NCBI GenBank assembly: GCA_006218025.1
Contig: VBWA01000030.1
Location: 38,529 to 102,528 of the forward strand
DNA from: Rhodocyclaceae bacterium
GTDB lineage: Bacteria > Pseudomonadota > Gammaproteobacteria > Burkholderiales > Rhodocyclaceae
Direction of reading: 5' to 3'
DNA: 64,000 nucleotides
Below are positions 43,407-51,845 of this stretch, piece after piece. Made by a program: the position numbers and the translations under genes. Numbering within the stretch: position 1 is the first letter of the stretch; the number at the start of each line of letters is the position of its first letter. Below the pieces are notes generated by a model. That model was not told the DNA's origin. It saw nothing but the letters and a program-made list of their open reading frames with translations, and made no database searches.

Positions 43407-44561
43407 ATGACCAATACGCGGCTGCGCAATTATTGGCGACTCAGCCTGCTCTCGACCGGGAGTGCATTGCTGATGGCGCTGCTGCTGCTGCTCGGCTACC
43501 ACACGCACAGCATGCGCGACCAGCTGCAGAAGAATCTGACCATGCAGGCCCGCCTCCTGGGCGCCAACCTCACGGCGGCCATCGTATTCGAGGATCGTCG
43601 CACCGCCACTGAAATCATCGGCACAGCGGATGCTTCACCGATCATCCTCGAGGCTGCCGTCTATCGTGCCGATGGCAGCCTCATGGCGCGTTTCACGCGT
43701 CCTGGCACGGAATCCCGGCTCGGTAAGGAAACCCCACCTGACGGCCATGTGTTTTCACTCACCGATCTGCGGCTCGCGCTTCCGGTAAAACTCGAAGGGC
43801 GAACTGTTGGCAGCATTGCATTGCGCGCCTCGCTCCGCGATTTGTACAGCGAACTCGGCCGGGTTTTCGGCAGCATGCTGCTGATCCTGACGGCTTCCGC
43901 TGCCATTGGCACTTATGTCAGCCGCAAGATGCGCCTGCAGATGATTGCGTCGGAAAGCGAAATCGAACGCATGGCAATGTACGACCGGGTCACCGGGCTG
44001 CCCAATCGCCACGCCTTCGAGCTGGGCCTCTCCCAGACGCTGCAGCGTCACGCGCGAAGCGGCGGCGGGTCGGCCTTGCTGTACATCGATGTCGATGGCT
44101 TCAAGCGGGTCAATGACCAGTTCGGCCACCTGATCGGCGACAGGACATTGAAAGCAATCGGTGAGCGGCTGGGCAGGGCACTGCGCGGTGCGGACATCGT
44201 GGCACGCATCGGCGGCGATGAGTTCGCCGTGATTCTGACCAACACATCCTCTCCAGATGACGCCGCGCGCGTGGCGGAAAATCTGGTACACATTGCTGCC
44301 GAACCCTTCGCTACCGGCGTCACCCCCGTCCAGATCGGATTCAGTATCGGCATCTGCATGATTCCGCAGGACGCGGCGGAGATCGACAGCGCGCTTCGCA
44401 GCGCCGACCTCGCGATGTATCACGCCAAGCAAATGGGCAAGAACACTTACCAGTTCTTTTCCGAAGACATCATCGACAAGGTGCAAAGAGCGCCCGAAAT
44501 CGAAGCAGAGCCCCTTGCGGCGCTGAACAAGGACGGACTTCGTGTCACCGGCCGACCGTAG
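43407..44561 (+). CDS. Membrane diguanylate cyclase, YfiN-like
   Basis: 384 residues. Membrane helices at about 13-33 and 152-172 enclose a periplasmic CHASE8-like domain of about 115 residues, followed by a HAMP-like/coiled linker and a GGDEF domain. The motif GGDEF near 270 is intact and the RGAD inhibitory site lies five residues before it, so c-di-GMP synthesis with product feedback is expected. There is no EAL domain. Its genetic coupling to a YfiR-like protein suggests that the periplasmic domain is held off by YfiR until an envelope or redox signal releases it. Confidence 0.92.
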   Translation: MTNTRLRNYWRLSLLSTGSALLMALLLLLGYHTHSMRDQLQKNLTMQARLLGANLTAAIVFEDRRTATEIIGTADASPIILEAAVYRADGSLMARFTRPGTESRLGKETPPDGHVFSLTDLRLALPVKLEGRTVGSIALRASLRDLYSELGRVFGSMLLILTASAAIGTYVSRKMRLQMIASESEIERMAMYDRVTGLPNRHAFELGLSQTLQRHARSGGGSALLYIDVDGFKRVNDQFGHLIGDRTLKAIGERLGRALRGADIVARIGGDEFAVILTNTSSPDDAARVAENLVHIAAEPFATGVTPVQIGFSIGICMIPQDAAEIDSALRSADLAMYHAKQMGKNTYQFFSEDIIDKVQRAPEIEAEPLAALNKDGLRVTGRP

Positions 44562-44593
44562 CATTCCACTCGCAGCGGATCTACCGGAATTCT

Positions 44594-44623
44594 GGATGCC
44601 CTGATGTGCCGGCACCGGCATCC
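44594..44623. repeat. Hairpin after the diguanylate cyclase gene
   Basis: GGATGCC (44594-44600) faces GGCATCC (44617-44623), with a further perfect palindrome GTGCCGGCAC inside. No T-run follows, so a weak terminator or mRNA-end hairpin is possible. Confidence 0.4.
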
Positions 44624-44655
44624 GGATCGTTAAGATGCACCCACCACATGGGGGG

Positions 44656-45891
44656 ATGAGCGTGAAGAAAAATGAAACCTGCGGCCTCGGTCTTGCCCCC
44701 GCCACGGCGAGCGACTATCGGGAACTGGCGCGCAAGCGCCTGCCGCGACACCTGTTCGATTATCTCGACGGTGCAGCCTACGAAGAACTGACCGCAGGCG
44801 AGAATCAGCAGGCGTTCCGCCGCCTTCATCTGCGCCAGCGCGTCATGCGCGATGTCTCGCAGCTGAACCTGTCCAGCCGCGTGCTCGGGCAGGAGCTTGC
44901 CTTGCCCCTGATCCTCGCCCCGCTCGGACTCGCCGGCGCAATGGCCTGCAGGGCCGAGGTGCAGGCGGCACGAGCCGCCGAACAGGCCGGGGTGGCCTTT
45001 TGCGAATCGACCGTTTCGATCTACTCGATCGAGGAAGTTCGCGCTGCAACCAGGGCGCCCTTCTGGTATCAGCTCTACGTGATGCGCGACCGCGGCTACA
45101 CCCGGTCGTTGCTGGCACGGGCGCAGGCGGCCGGTTGTCCGGTGCTGGTGTTGACGGTCGATCTCGCCGTCATGGGTGCGCGCTATCGCGACGTGCGCAA
45201 CGGCATGGCGGGCGGCCTGTCGCCGGGCGGAAAGCTGAGCAAGGCCTGGGACCTGCTCTCGCATCCGCAGTGGCTGCTCGACGTGGCGGTCAGGGGCAAA
45301 CCGCTGACCTTCGGCAACCTGACGGTGGCCGTGCCCGATGCGCGTAGCCTGCTCGAGTTCAAAGCCTGGGTCGATAGCCAGTTCGATTCGCGCATCACAT
45401 GGAAGGACCTGGCCTGGGTGCGGGAGAACTGGCCGGGCAAGATCGTGCTGAAGGGCATCCTCGACCTCGACGATGCGCGCGAAGCAGCTGCGGCCGGCGT
45501 CGACGGCATCGTCGTCTCCAACCACGGCGGACGGCAGCTGGACGGCGTTGCCGCCAGCATCGATGCCCTGCCCCGGATCGCCGACGCTGTCGGCGACCGG
45601 CTCGAAATACTGATGGATGGCGGCGTGCGTAGCGGACTGGACGTGGTCAAGGCGCTCGCGCTCGGCGCCAAGGCCTGCATGCTCGGCCGCGCCTGGGGCT
45701 ATGCCGTCGCCGCGCGCGGCGAGGCCGGCGTCGCCCACATGCTGTCGATCATGCGCAACGAAATGACGGTTGCCTTGGCGCTGTGCGGAGTGACCGATGT
45801 TGCCGCCCTGAATCGTGAAATGCTGCTCAGCGGCGGCGTTTCGGAGGCGGCCGGTTCGCCGGCAACGACTGCGCATGTCGGCTCGCCATAG
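44656..45891 (+). CDS. lldD: FMN-dependent alpha-hydroxy-acid dehydrogenase, probably L-lactate dehydrogenase
   Basis: 411 residues from ATG 44656. TIM-barrel FMN enzyme family: FDYLDGAAYEE near the N-terminus, WYQLYVMRDR, TVDLAVMGARYRDVRNG, the active-site SNHGGRQLDG with its catalytic His, and DGGVRSGLDVVKALALGAKACMLGR at the end. It oxidises (S)-2-hydroxy acids, most likely L-lactate, feeding electrons to the quinone pool. Mandelate or other hydroxy acids cannot be excluded. The G-run before the ATG is very close; a GTG at 44662 would have better spacing to it. Confidence 0.87.
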   Translation: MSVKKNETCGLGLAPATASDYRELARKRLPRHLFDYLDGAAYEELTAGENQQAFRRLHLRQRVMRDVSQLNLSSRVLGQELALPLILAPLGLAGAMACRAEVQAARAAEQAGVAFCESTVSIYSIEEVRAATRAPFWYQLYVMRDRGYTRSLLARAQAAGCPVLVLTVDLAVMGARYRDVRNGMAGGLSPGGKLSKAWDLLSHPQWLLDVAVRGKPLTFGNLTVAVPDARSLLEFKAWVDSQFDSRITWKDLAWVRENWPGKIVLKGILDLDDAREAAAAGVDGIVVSNHGGRQLDGVAASIDALPRIADAVGDRLEILMDGGVRSGLDVVKALALGAKACMLGRAWGYAVAARGEAGVAHMLSIMRNEMTVALALCGVTDVAALNREMLLSGGVSEAAGSPATTAHVGSP

Positions 45892-45982
45892 CGTCAGCGT
45901 CGACTACTGGGACGGCTCGGAAACATGCCCTCCATCTTGGTCTTGCCGGACGTCCAATATTCCCAAGGGAATAGCCCGCCAA

Positions 45983-45996
45983 TTGACAAATGTCAA
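45983..45996. promoter_or_regulatory. CRP/FNR-family-like palindrome upstream of the bacteriohemerythrin gene
   Basis: Perfect dyad TTGAC-AAAT-GTCAA, the same layout as FNR/Dnr/Nnr boxes (TTGAT-N4-ATCAA). Its centre is about 90 bases before the start expected from the TATAAT at 46068, within range of upstream-type (class I) activator sites. Confidence 0.4.
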
Positions 45997-46046
45997 CAGC
46001 GCCCATTTCATTCAACCTTACTATCTGCGTTGTTTCTTCTGGATTA

Positions 46047-46073
46047 TTGGGAAAGCCGCTGTACGGCTATAAT
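46047..46073 (+). promoter_or_regulatory. Probable promoter of the bacteriohemerythrin gene
   Basis: A perfect -10 hexamer TATAAT at 46068-46073 lies in an AT-rich pocket. The best -35 (TTGGGA at 46047-46052) has a short 15-base spacer, so help from an activator is plausible. Confidence 0.5.
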
Positions 46074-46108
46074 TAATTACGGAATTCAATTAAGTAATGG
46101 AGAGCAAC

Positions 46109-46585
46109 ATGGCGCAATTATTGACTTGGACCCCCGAGCTGAGCGTGGGAATTGAGGTTATCGACGCGCAGCACAAGCGTATCGTCGAATATATCAATCT
46201 ATTGCACGAAGCCCGACTGCGAAATGATAAGGAAGCCATTGCCCGTGTAATAGAGGAACTGGTGGATTACACCTTGTCACACTTCAGCTTCGAGGAATCC
46301 ATGATGGAGGAAGCGAAATATCGCTTCCTGGCGCCCCACAAGAAGGTGCATGAACTGTTCGTCCGCCGTGTCAGCGAATATCAGCAACGCTTTAAGTTGG
46401 GCGAAGATGTGGCGACCGTGGCCGGCGACATGCAGAACACCTTGGTGACGTGGTTGATGAATCACATCAAGCGCGAAGACATGGATTATGGCCCGGCGGT
46501 GCGCGCCAGCCTCGGCGAGGACAAGTTGAAGCAGGCGACAGCGAAGAAAACGGGCTGGCTCGAGCGATTCTTCGGCGGCAGATAG
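46109..46585 (+). CDS. Bacteriohemerythrin
   Basis: 158 residues from ATG 46109, with GGAGA 6-10 bases upstream. The di-iron site pattern of hemerythrins is complete: DAQHKRI, HFSFEESMM (HxxxE), HKKVH (HxxxH) and HIKREDMDYG (HxxxxD). These proteins bind O2 reversibly and are linked to oxygen delivery or NO/O2 sensing in microaerobic bacteria. The C-terminal tail (TAKKTGWLERFFGGR) is basic/amphipathic and could touch the membrane. It stands alone, with its own promoter. Confidence 0.93.
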   Translation: MAQLLTWTPELSVGIEVIDAQHKRIVEYINLLHEARLRNDKEAIARVIEELVDYTLSHFSFEESMMEEAKYRFLAPHKKVHELFVRRVSEYQQRFKLGEDVATVAGDMQNTLVTWLMNHIKREDMDYGPAVRASLGEDKLKQATAKKTGWLERFFGGR

Positions 46586-46672
46586 ACAGGCAAATGCTGT
46601 CGATTGCATGACCGCTGCAGCCCGGCGGTCGTGGCGTGGACGGGGTCGCTTAGGATATGACTCCAGTCCGAA

Positions 46673-46694
46673 CTCGCTCGCCAAAGCGAGCGAG
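46673..46694. repeat. Perfect hairpin upstream of the CHASE-GGDEF-EAL gene
   Basis: CTCGCTCGC, loop CAAA, GCGAGCGAG: 9-bp stem, no T-run. It may be the weak end of the bacteriohemerythrin transcript or a leader hairpin. Confidence 0.5.
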
Positions 46695-46748
46695 TAGACT
46701 TCGGCTTTCCAGGGTGCAGTTCCGGCTTGAGGGAAAAGCCAGATTCCT

Positions 46749-49739
46749 ATGAATAACTTGTTGACGCCGGGTTCCAATGGCTTTCGCTCACGCCGGACTT
46801 GGACGCCGGCGTTGCTCGTCTTTCTGCTCAGCGCCATTCTCGCGGCCGGCCTGATCTGGAGCCAGCACCAGCTTCGGCTTCGTCATGAGCGCACCGAAGC
46901 GTCGCTCCAGGTCGCCGACTACGCCCAGGCACTCGGGAACGCGATCGAGCACGGCCTGTCGGTCACCTATGCCATGGCCGCCCTGGTTCGCCATGGTCAT
47001 GGCACGGTTCCGGATTTCGACAAGGTAGCCAGCGAACTCCTGCCCTCATACCCAGGGGCCTCGGTGCTGATACTGGCGCCCGACGGGATTATCCGGAATG
47101 TGGTTCCGCTGGCGGGCAACGAAAAAGCCATTGGCTTAAACCTGCTGGAAGACCCGGTGATGAAGAAGGAGGCAACGCTCGCCAGAGACACCGGCAATCT
47201 CGTCCTGGCCGGACCGCTCAAACTGGTCCAGGGTGGCGTGGGCGTGATCGGACGCCTGCCTGTGTTCCTTGAGGGCGAAGATGGCAAGCCCGTCTTCTGG
47301 GGCTTCACCAACGTCGTGATGCGCTTTCCGGAAACCCTGGTCGGGGCTAGGCTGCCGCAGTTGGTGGACCGCGGCTTTGATTATGAACTCTGGCGCATCC
47401 ACCCGGATACCGGGCACAGACAGGTCATAGCCGCTTCCCCGTCCGCTACGCTGATCGAACCCGTGGACTACGTCCTCGATCTGCCCCATGGCAAGTGGAC
47501 CCTCAGCGCCGCACCGCGCCGGGGATGGGATGGCGGGCTTTGGCTTTGGTCGAATGTGGCGCTTGGCCTGTTGTTCAGCCTCCTTCTGGCATCTCTTGCG
47601 AAGCTCCTGATTGAATCCAGGATGCATGAAGGTGACCTCGAAGCGCAGGTCGCGCAGCGAACCGCCGATATCCTTGCCTCAAAAAACCAGCTGGCGGCGA
47701 TGCTGGAAGCGATTCCCGACCCGATGTGGGAACTCGGGCTGGACGGGCGTTGCCATGGCTGCCATTCCTGGCGGATCGAATCGCTGGCTACACTGATGCT
47801 CGAAATGATCGGCCATAAGGTGTGCGAAATGTTTCCGCCCGCGGCGGCCGACACCATAATGGCCGCCTTGAGCGAGGCCCAGCGAGACGGCTCATCGCAC
47901 GGCAAGGAGATTGAACTGCGGCTTGGGTACCAAAGGCTGTGGTTCGAGCTTTCGGTTGCCAGCAAGGACAGCCAACCCGGCGAGGAAGATCGTTTCATCG
48001 TTCTCGCGCGCGACATCACAGAGCGCAAGCGCGCTGAAACCGATCTGCGCATCGCCGCGACTGCCTTCGAGTCCCAGGAAGGCATGCTGATCACCGACGC
48101 GAACAACGTGATCCTCCAGGTCAACCGGACATTTACCGAAATGACCGGCTACACGGCAGCGGAAGCAGTAGGCCACACGCCTCGTTTGATTCGATCGAAG
48201 CGGCACGATCCGGCCTTCTATGCCGCAATGTGGGAGACACTCAGGGCGAACGGCGTATGGCAGGGCGAAGTCTGGAACCAGCGCAAGAACGGCGAGGTAT
48301 TTCCCTCCCTACTCACCATTACCGCCGTAAAGGGACTCACCGGCGCGATCACCCATTATGTGGGCAGCCAGCTGGACATCACCGAACGCAAGACGGCCGA
48401 GGAAAAAATCGAGCATCTGGCCTACTTCGATGCGCTTACCGATCTGCCCAACCGGCGCCTGCAGGCCGACCGCCTGCAGCAGGCCGTGGCGGCGAGCGCG
48501 CGCAGCAAGAAGCATGGCGCGCTGCTCTTCCTGGATCTGGACAACTTCAAGATCCTCAACGACACGCTCGGCCATGAGATAGGCGACCTGCTGCTGCTTC
48601 AGGTCGCCCAGCGGCTAGTCGGGTGCGTCAGCAAGGGCGACACCGTGGCCCGCCTCGGCGGCGACGAGTTCGTGGTTATTCTGGAGGGCTTGAGCGAGAA
48701 GTCCGAAGAGGCCGCTGCAAAGGCGGAAGCCATCGGCGAGACGATCCGCGACACGCTGAGCCAGGCCTACACGATTGCCGGACAGACGCAGCTCAGCACC
48801 CCGAGCATCGGTGTCACCCTGTTCGCCGGTGAAGACGAGAGCATCGACGAACTGATGAAACGGGCCGACCTCGCCCTGTATCAGGCCAAGGCGGCGGGCC
48901 GCAATACGCTGCGCTTCTTCGATCCTGAAATGCAGACCCGGGTGTTGGCCCGCGCCAGACTGGACGCGGACTTGCGCGAGGCCGTCTTGAAGGAACAATT
49001 CATTCTTCACTATCAACCGCAGGTGGATGGCGCCGCCGGCGTGATCGGCGCCGAGGCCCTGCTGCGTTGGCAACACCCCCAACGGGGCATGGTGTTGCCG
49101 GCCGAATTCATTCCCCGCGCCGAGGACACCGGATTGATCGTGACCCTGGGCCACTGGGCGCTCAAGACCGCGATCGCCCAACTGGCCACATGGGCGGCGC
49201 GACCGGAAGCCGCGCACCTTGTCATGGCGGTGAATGTAAGCGTCCACCAGTTCGCCATGCCCGACTTCGTTGACGACGTGTTGACCCTGCTCGATCAATT
49301 CGGCGCAGACCCCCGCAAGCTCAAGCTGGAACTGACGGAGAGTCTGCTGATGGAGAATGCCGATGACGTCATCGCCAAAATGACCGCCTTGAAGGCGCGC
49401 GGCGTGAGTTTTTCGCTGGATGACTTCGGTACGGGATATTCGTCCCTCGCCTACCTCAAGCGCCTGCCGCTGGCCCAGCTGAAGATCGACCAGTCTTTCG
49501 TGCGCGATGTGGCCACCAACGCCGGGGATGCGGTAATTGCCAATGCGATCATCGCCCTGGCCAACAGCATGGGCATGTCGGTCATCGCCGAGGGGGTGGA
49601 AACCGAGGAGCACAGAGCTTTTCTCGGCAGCCACGGCTGCCAAGTCTATCAGGGCTACCTGTTCAGCGCGCCATTGCCGATCGAGGAGTTTCAGCGGTTT
49701 CTGACAAGCTTCGAGACAAGCGTTCCGGCAACGCCATAG
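46749..49739 (+). CDS. CHASE-PAS-PAS-GGDEF-EAL membrane protein
   Basis: 996 residues. First membrane helix about 20-40, a periplasmic CHASE-like domain (about 50-260), second helix about 265-295, then PAS (about 315-430 and 435-555). The GGDEF domain has an intact motif near 637, but the inhibitory-site position reads SKGD instead of RxxD, so product feedback is likely lost. The EAL domain keeps EALLRW (near 770) and DDFGTGYS, and the KIDQSF motif. It could therefore synthesise and degrade c-di-GMP. It ends 20 bases before the convergent hydrogenase-like operon. The Shine-Dalgarno (GAGGGA) is somewhat far from the ATG. Confidence 0.92.
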   Translation: MNNLLTPGSNGFRSRRTWTPALLVFLLSAILAAGLIWSQHQLRLRHERTEASLQVADYAQALGNAIEHGLSVTYAMAALVRHGHGTVPDFDKVASELLPSYPGASVLILAPDGIIRNVVPLAGNEKAIGLNLLEDPVMKKEATLARDTGNLVLAGPLKLVQGGVGVIGRLPVFLEGEDGKPVFWGFTNVVMRFPETLVGARLPQLVDRGFDYELWRIHPDTGHRQVIAASPSATLIEPVDYVLDLPHGKWTLSAAPRRGWDGGLWLWSNVALGLLFSLLLASLAKLLIESRMHEGDLEAQVAQRTADILASKNQLAAMLEAIPDPMWELGLDGRCHGCHSWRIESLATLMLEMIGHKVCEMFPPAAADTIMAALSEAQRDGSSHGKEIELRLGYQRLWFELSVASKDSQPGEEDRFIVLARDITERKRAETDLRIAATAFESQEGMLITDANNVILQVNRTFTEMTGYTAAEAVGHTPRLIRSKRHDPAFYAAMWETLRANGVWQGEVWNQRKNGEVFPSLLTITAVKGLTGAITHYVGSQLDITERKTAEEKIEHLAYFDALTDLPNRRLQADRLQQAVAASARSKKHGALLFLDLDNFKILNDTLGHEIGDLLLLQVAQRLVGCVSKGDTVARLGGDEFVVILEGLSEKSEEAAAKAEAIGETIRDTLSQAYTIAGQTQLSTPSIGVTLFAGEDESIDELMKRADLALYQAKAAGRNTLRFFDPEMQTRVLARARLDADLREAVLKEQFILHYQPQVDGAAGVIGAEALLRWQHPQRGMVLPAEFIPRAEDTGLIVTLGHWALKTAIAQLATWAARPEAAHLVMAVNVSVHQFAMPDFVDDVLTLLDQFGADPRKLKLELTESLLMENADDVIAKMTALKARGVSFSLDDFGTGYSSLAYLKRLPLAQLKIDQSFVRDVATNAGDAVIANAIIALANSMGMSVIAEGVETEEHRAFLGSHGCQVYQGYLFSAPLPIEEFQRFLTSFETSVPATP

Positions 49740-49759
49740 GGACGGCACCGACGGGCTTG

Positions 49760-50272
49760 CTACTTGCTCTTGCGAACCGCCGCCAGGATCCCCTGCATCA
49801 AGGCCACCGGCGTCGGCGGGCAACCCGGAATTCGCAGATCGACGCCGACCACATTCTCGACCGCTCCGCAACTCGCATAGCTCTCGCCGAACACACCGCC
49901 ATTGCAGCCGCAGTCGCCCACCGCCACCACCAGCTTGGGGTCGGGCGTGCAGTCATAGGCAATGCGCAGCGCGTTCTCCATGTTCTTGGTCACCGGGCCG
50001 GTCACCAGCAGCATGTCTGCATGGCGCGGACTGGCGACAAACTTGATGCCGCGCCCCTCCAGGTTGTAGTAGGGATTGTTGAGCGCGTGGATCTCCAGTT
50101 CGCAGCCGTTGCAGGAACCGGCATCCACCTCGCGGATGGTCAGCGCCCGACCCAGAATGTGCAGAATCTCGTCGTGCAGCCTGTCGATCTCGCGTCGCGG
50201 CCCGTCGTCAGCGACCGGCAGGGGCTCGGTGAGGATGCCGGTGCGGAAGATGTGTCTGAGCAGTGGGATCAC
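49760..50272 (-). CDS. Small iron-sulfur subunit, HyfI/HycG/NuoB-like
   Basis: 170 residues, soluble. The four ligands of the proximal [4Fe-4S] cluster (N2-type) are intact: CNGC at 54-57, Cys121/Cys123 in GDCGCNGG (NuoB-like arrangement) and Cys151 in IPGCPP. In group 4 hydrogenases and Complex I this subunit relays electrons between the large subunit and the electron donor or acceptor. Last gene of the operon, overlapping the large-subunit gene by 4 bases. That this cluster is kept while the NiFe site is gone is the key feature of the complex. Confidence 0.9.
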   Translation of the reverse strand: MIPLLRHIFRTGILTEPLPVADDGPRREIDRLHDEILHILGRALTIREVDAGSCNGCELEIHALNNPYYNLEGRGIKFVASPRHADMLLVTGPVTKNMENALRIAYDCTPDPKLVVAVGDCGCNGGVFGESYASCGAVENVVGVDLRIPGCPPTPVALMQGILAAVRKSK

Positions 50273-51843
50273 AGATCAGCTCCGCTGTAGGAAAGGTTGA
50301 ACGACTTGTTGATCAGGGGGAAGTCGGGAACGATATCCTTCATCACCGCATGCTCCAGCGCCGGCCAGATCTGCCACGAGGGATCGTGCGGGTGGACGCG
50401 GGCCAGCTTGCCGTCGTCGTCGAACCGGACACCGACCAGCACCTCGCCGCGCCAGCCTTCGACCACGCCGAGCCCGCCGGCGCCGGCGACGGGCGCGACG
50501 TCGACGCGCGTCTCGCCCGATACCATGCCGACCGCGATCTCGCGCAGCAATCGCAGCGACTCGAAGATTTCGTCGAAACGCACGGCCACGCGCGCCGCCA
50601 CATCGCCGCGCTCGTCGGTGACCGGGCGCACGCCCAGCGCCGCATAGGGCGGAGGCGGCGTGTAGCCCTGACGGTGCGCCCGGCCATCGAGCAGAATGCC
50701 GGTGGCGCGAGCAGCCATGCCGGTCAGCGACAGCTCGCGCGCCAGGGCAGCACTGATGACGCCGGTAGTGACGAAACGATCCTGCAGGCCCGAGTGCTCG
50801 TCGTAAAGCGTGCGCAGCTTCTTCACCGAGGCGCCGATGGCGGAGCACTGTTCGACGATGGCGGCAAGCGCCGGCGCATCAACATCCACCGCAACGCCCC
50901 CCGGCACGATGCGATCCATCATGAAGCGGTGACCGAACACCTGATGGTTCAGGCGCAGCCAGTCTTCCTTCAGGCGCAGGAACTGGGTCAGACCAAAGGC
51001 GAAGGCCGCGTCGTTGCCCAGCGCGCCGAGATCGCCCAGATGATTGGCGACGCGCTCGCGTTCCAGCATCAGTGAACGCAGCAGCAAGGCCCGCGGCGGC
51101 GCCTCGGCCCGGCACGCCGCCTCGACCGCGGCAGCGTAGGCCCAGGCGTAAGCACAGGTGGAATCGCCGGAGACGCGCCCAACCAGCCGCGCGCCATGCG
51201 CCATCTCCGCGCCGATGAACAGCTTCTCGACGCCCTTGTGCTGGTAGCCCAGGCGCTGCTCGAGACGCAGCACGCGCTCGCCGATCACCGAGAAGCGGAA
51301 ATGCCCAGGCTCGATGATTCCGGCATGAATGGGGCCCACCGGAATTTCATGGGCACCCTCGCCGCCTACCTGAACGAAGTCGTAGTCGCTCGGAAAATTC
51401 TGGAACCCGACGCCCATGCCCGCCTCGTGCACGGCGTCGTGCCGCAACGGATACCAGTCGGCGGGCCAGGCGCCGTGGCGCAGCCAGGGCCGCTGGTCGC
51501 CGCCCTCGGTGGCAATCCCGACCATGTCGCGGGTGGCGCGCTGCATGCGGTTGGCGGCCGGGAAAATGCCGGACAGATCAGGGTAGCGGGCTTCGTCATC
51601 CGGCATGTCGAGGCTCACCCAGGCATGCCCACGATCCAGGCCAAAGACGCAATGCAGGCGAAAAACCCCGTCGCGCTGACGTTCGTCGCTGCCCCAGATC
51701 GCGGCCAGACGTCCGCCGGCCAGATGCGCGGCGGCGGCGAAGTCCTTGAGCTCCTCGCCACTCGGGGCACGGCCGCGCCAGACCGGCGCGCCCGCTCCGG
51801 GTTGCGGCGTGAACTCGATGGTGGTGTCGTCGCAGAGGAACAT
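50269..51843 (-). CDS. Large subunit, HyfG/HycE-like fusion of NuoC and NuoD, lacking the NiFe ligands
   Basis: 524 residues: NuoC-like part about 1-120, NuoD/hydrogenase-like part after that (GPIHAGIIEPGHFRF near 170-184, RLGYQHKGVEKLF near 197-209). In group 4 hydrogenases the N-terminal ligand motif reads RxCGxC; here it is RVSGDS (Ser225 and Ser228). The C-terminal DPCxxC reads DPSWQI (Ser489 and Ile492). So all four metal-binding cysteines are gone and no NiFe site can form. The protein continues past the normal processing region to a tail ending GADL. It belongs with Ehr-type proteins, whose reaction is unknown; it may use the N2-type cluster near a quinone-like site. Confidence 0.9.
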   Translation of the reverse strand: MFLCDDTTIEFTPQPGAGAPVWRGRAPSGEELKDFAAAAHLAGGRLAAIWGSDERQRDGVFRLHCVFGLDRGHAWVSLDMPDDEARYPDLSGIFPAANRMQRATRDMVGIATEGGDQRPWLRHGAWPADWYPLRHDAVHEAGMGVGFQNFPSDYDFVQVGGEGAHEIPVGPIHAGIIEPGHFRFSVIGERVLRLEQRLGYQHKGVEKLFIGAEMAHGARLVGRVSGDSTCAYAWAYAAAVEAACRAEAPPRALLLRSLMLERERVANHLGDLGALGNDAAFAFGLTQFLRLKEDWLRLNHQVFGHRFMMDRIVPGGVAVDVDAPALAAIVEQCSAIGASVKKLRTLYDEHSGLQDRFVTTGVISAALARELSLTGMAARATGILLDGRAHRQGYTPPPPYAALGVRPVTDERGDVAARVAVRFDEIFESLRLLREIAVGMVSGETRVDVAPVAGAGGLGVVEGWRGEVLVGVRFDDDGKLARVHPHDPSWQIWPALEHAVMKDIVPDFPLINKSFNLSYSGADL

Positions 51844-51845
51844 GA

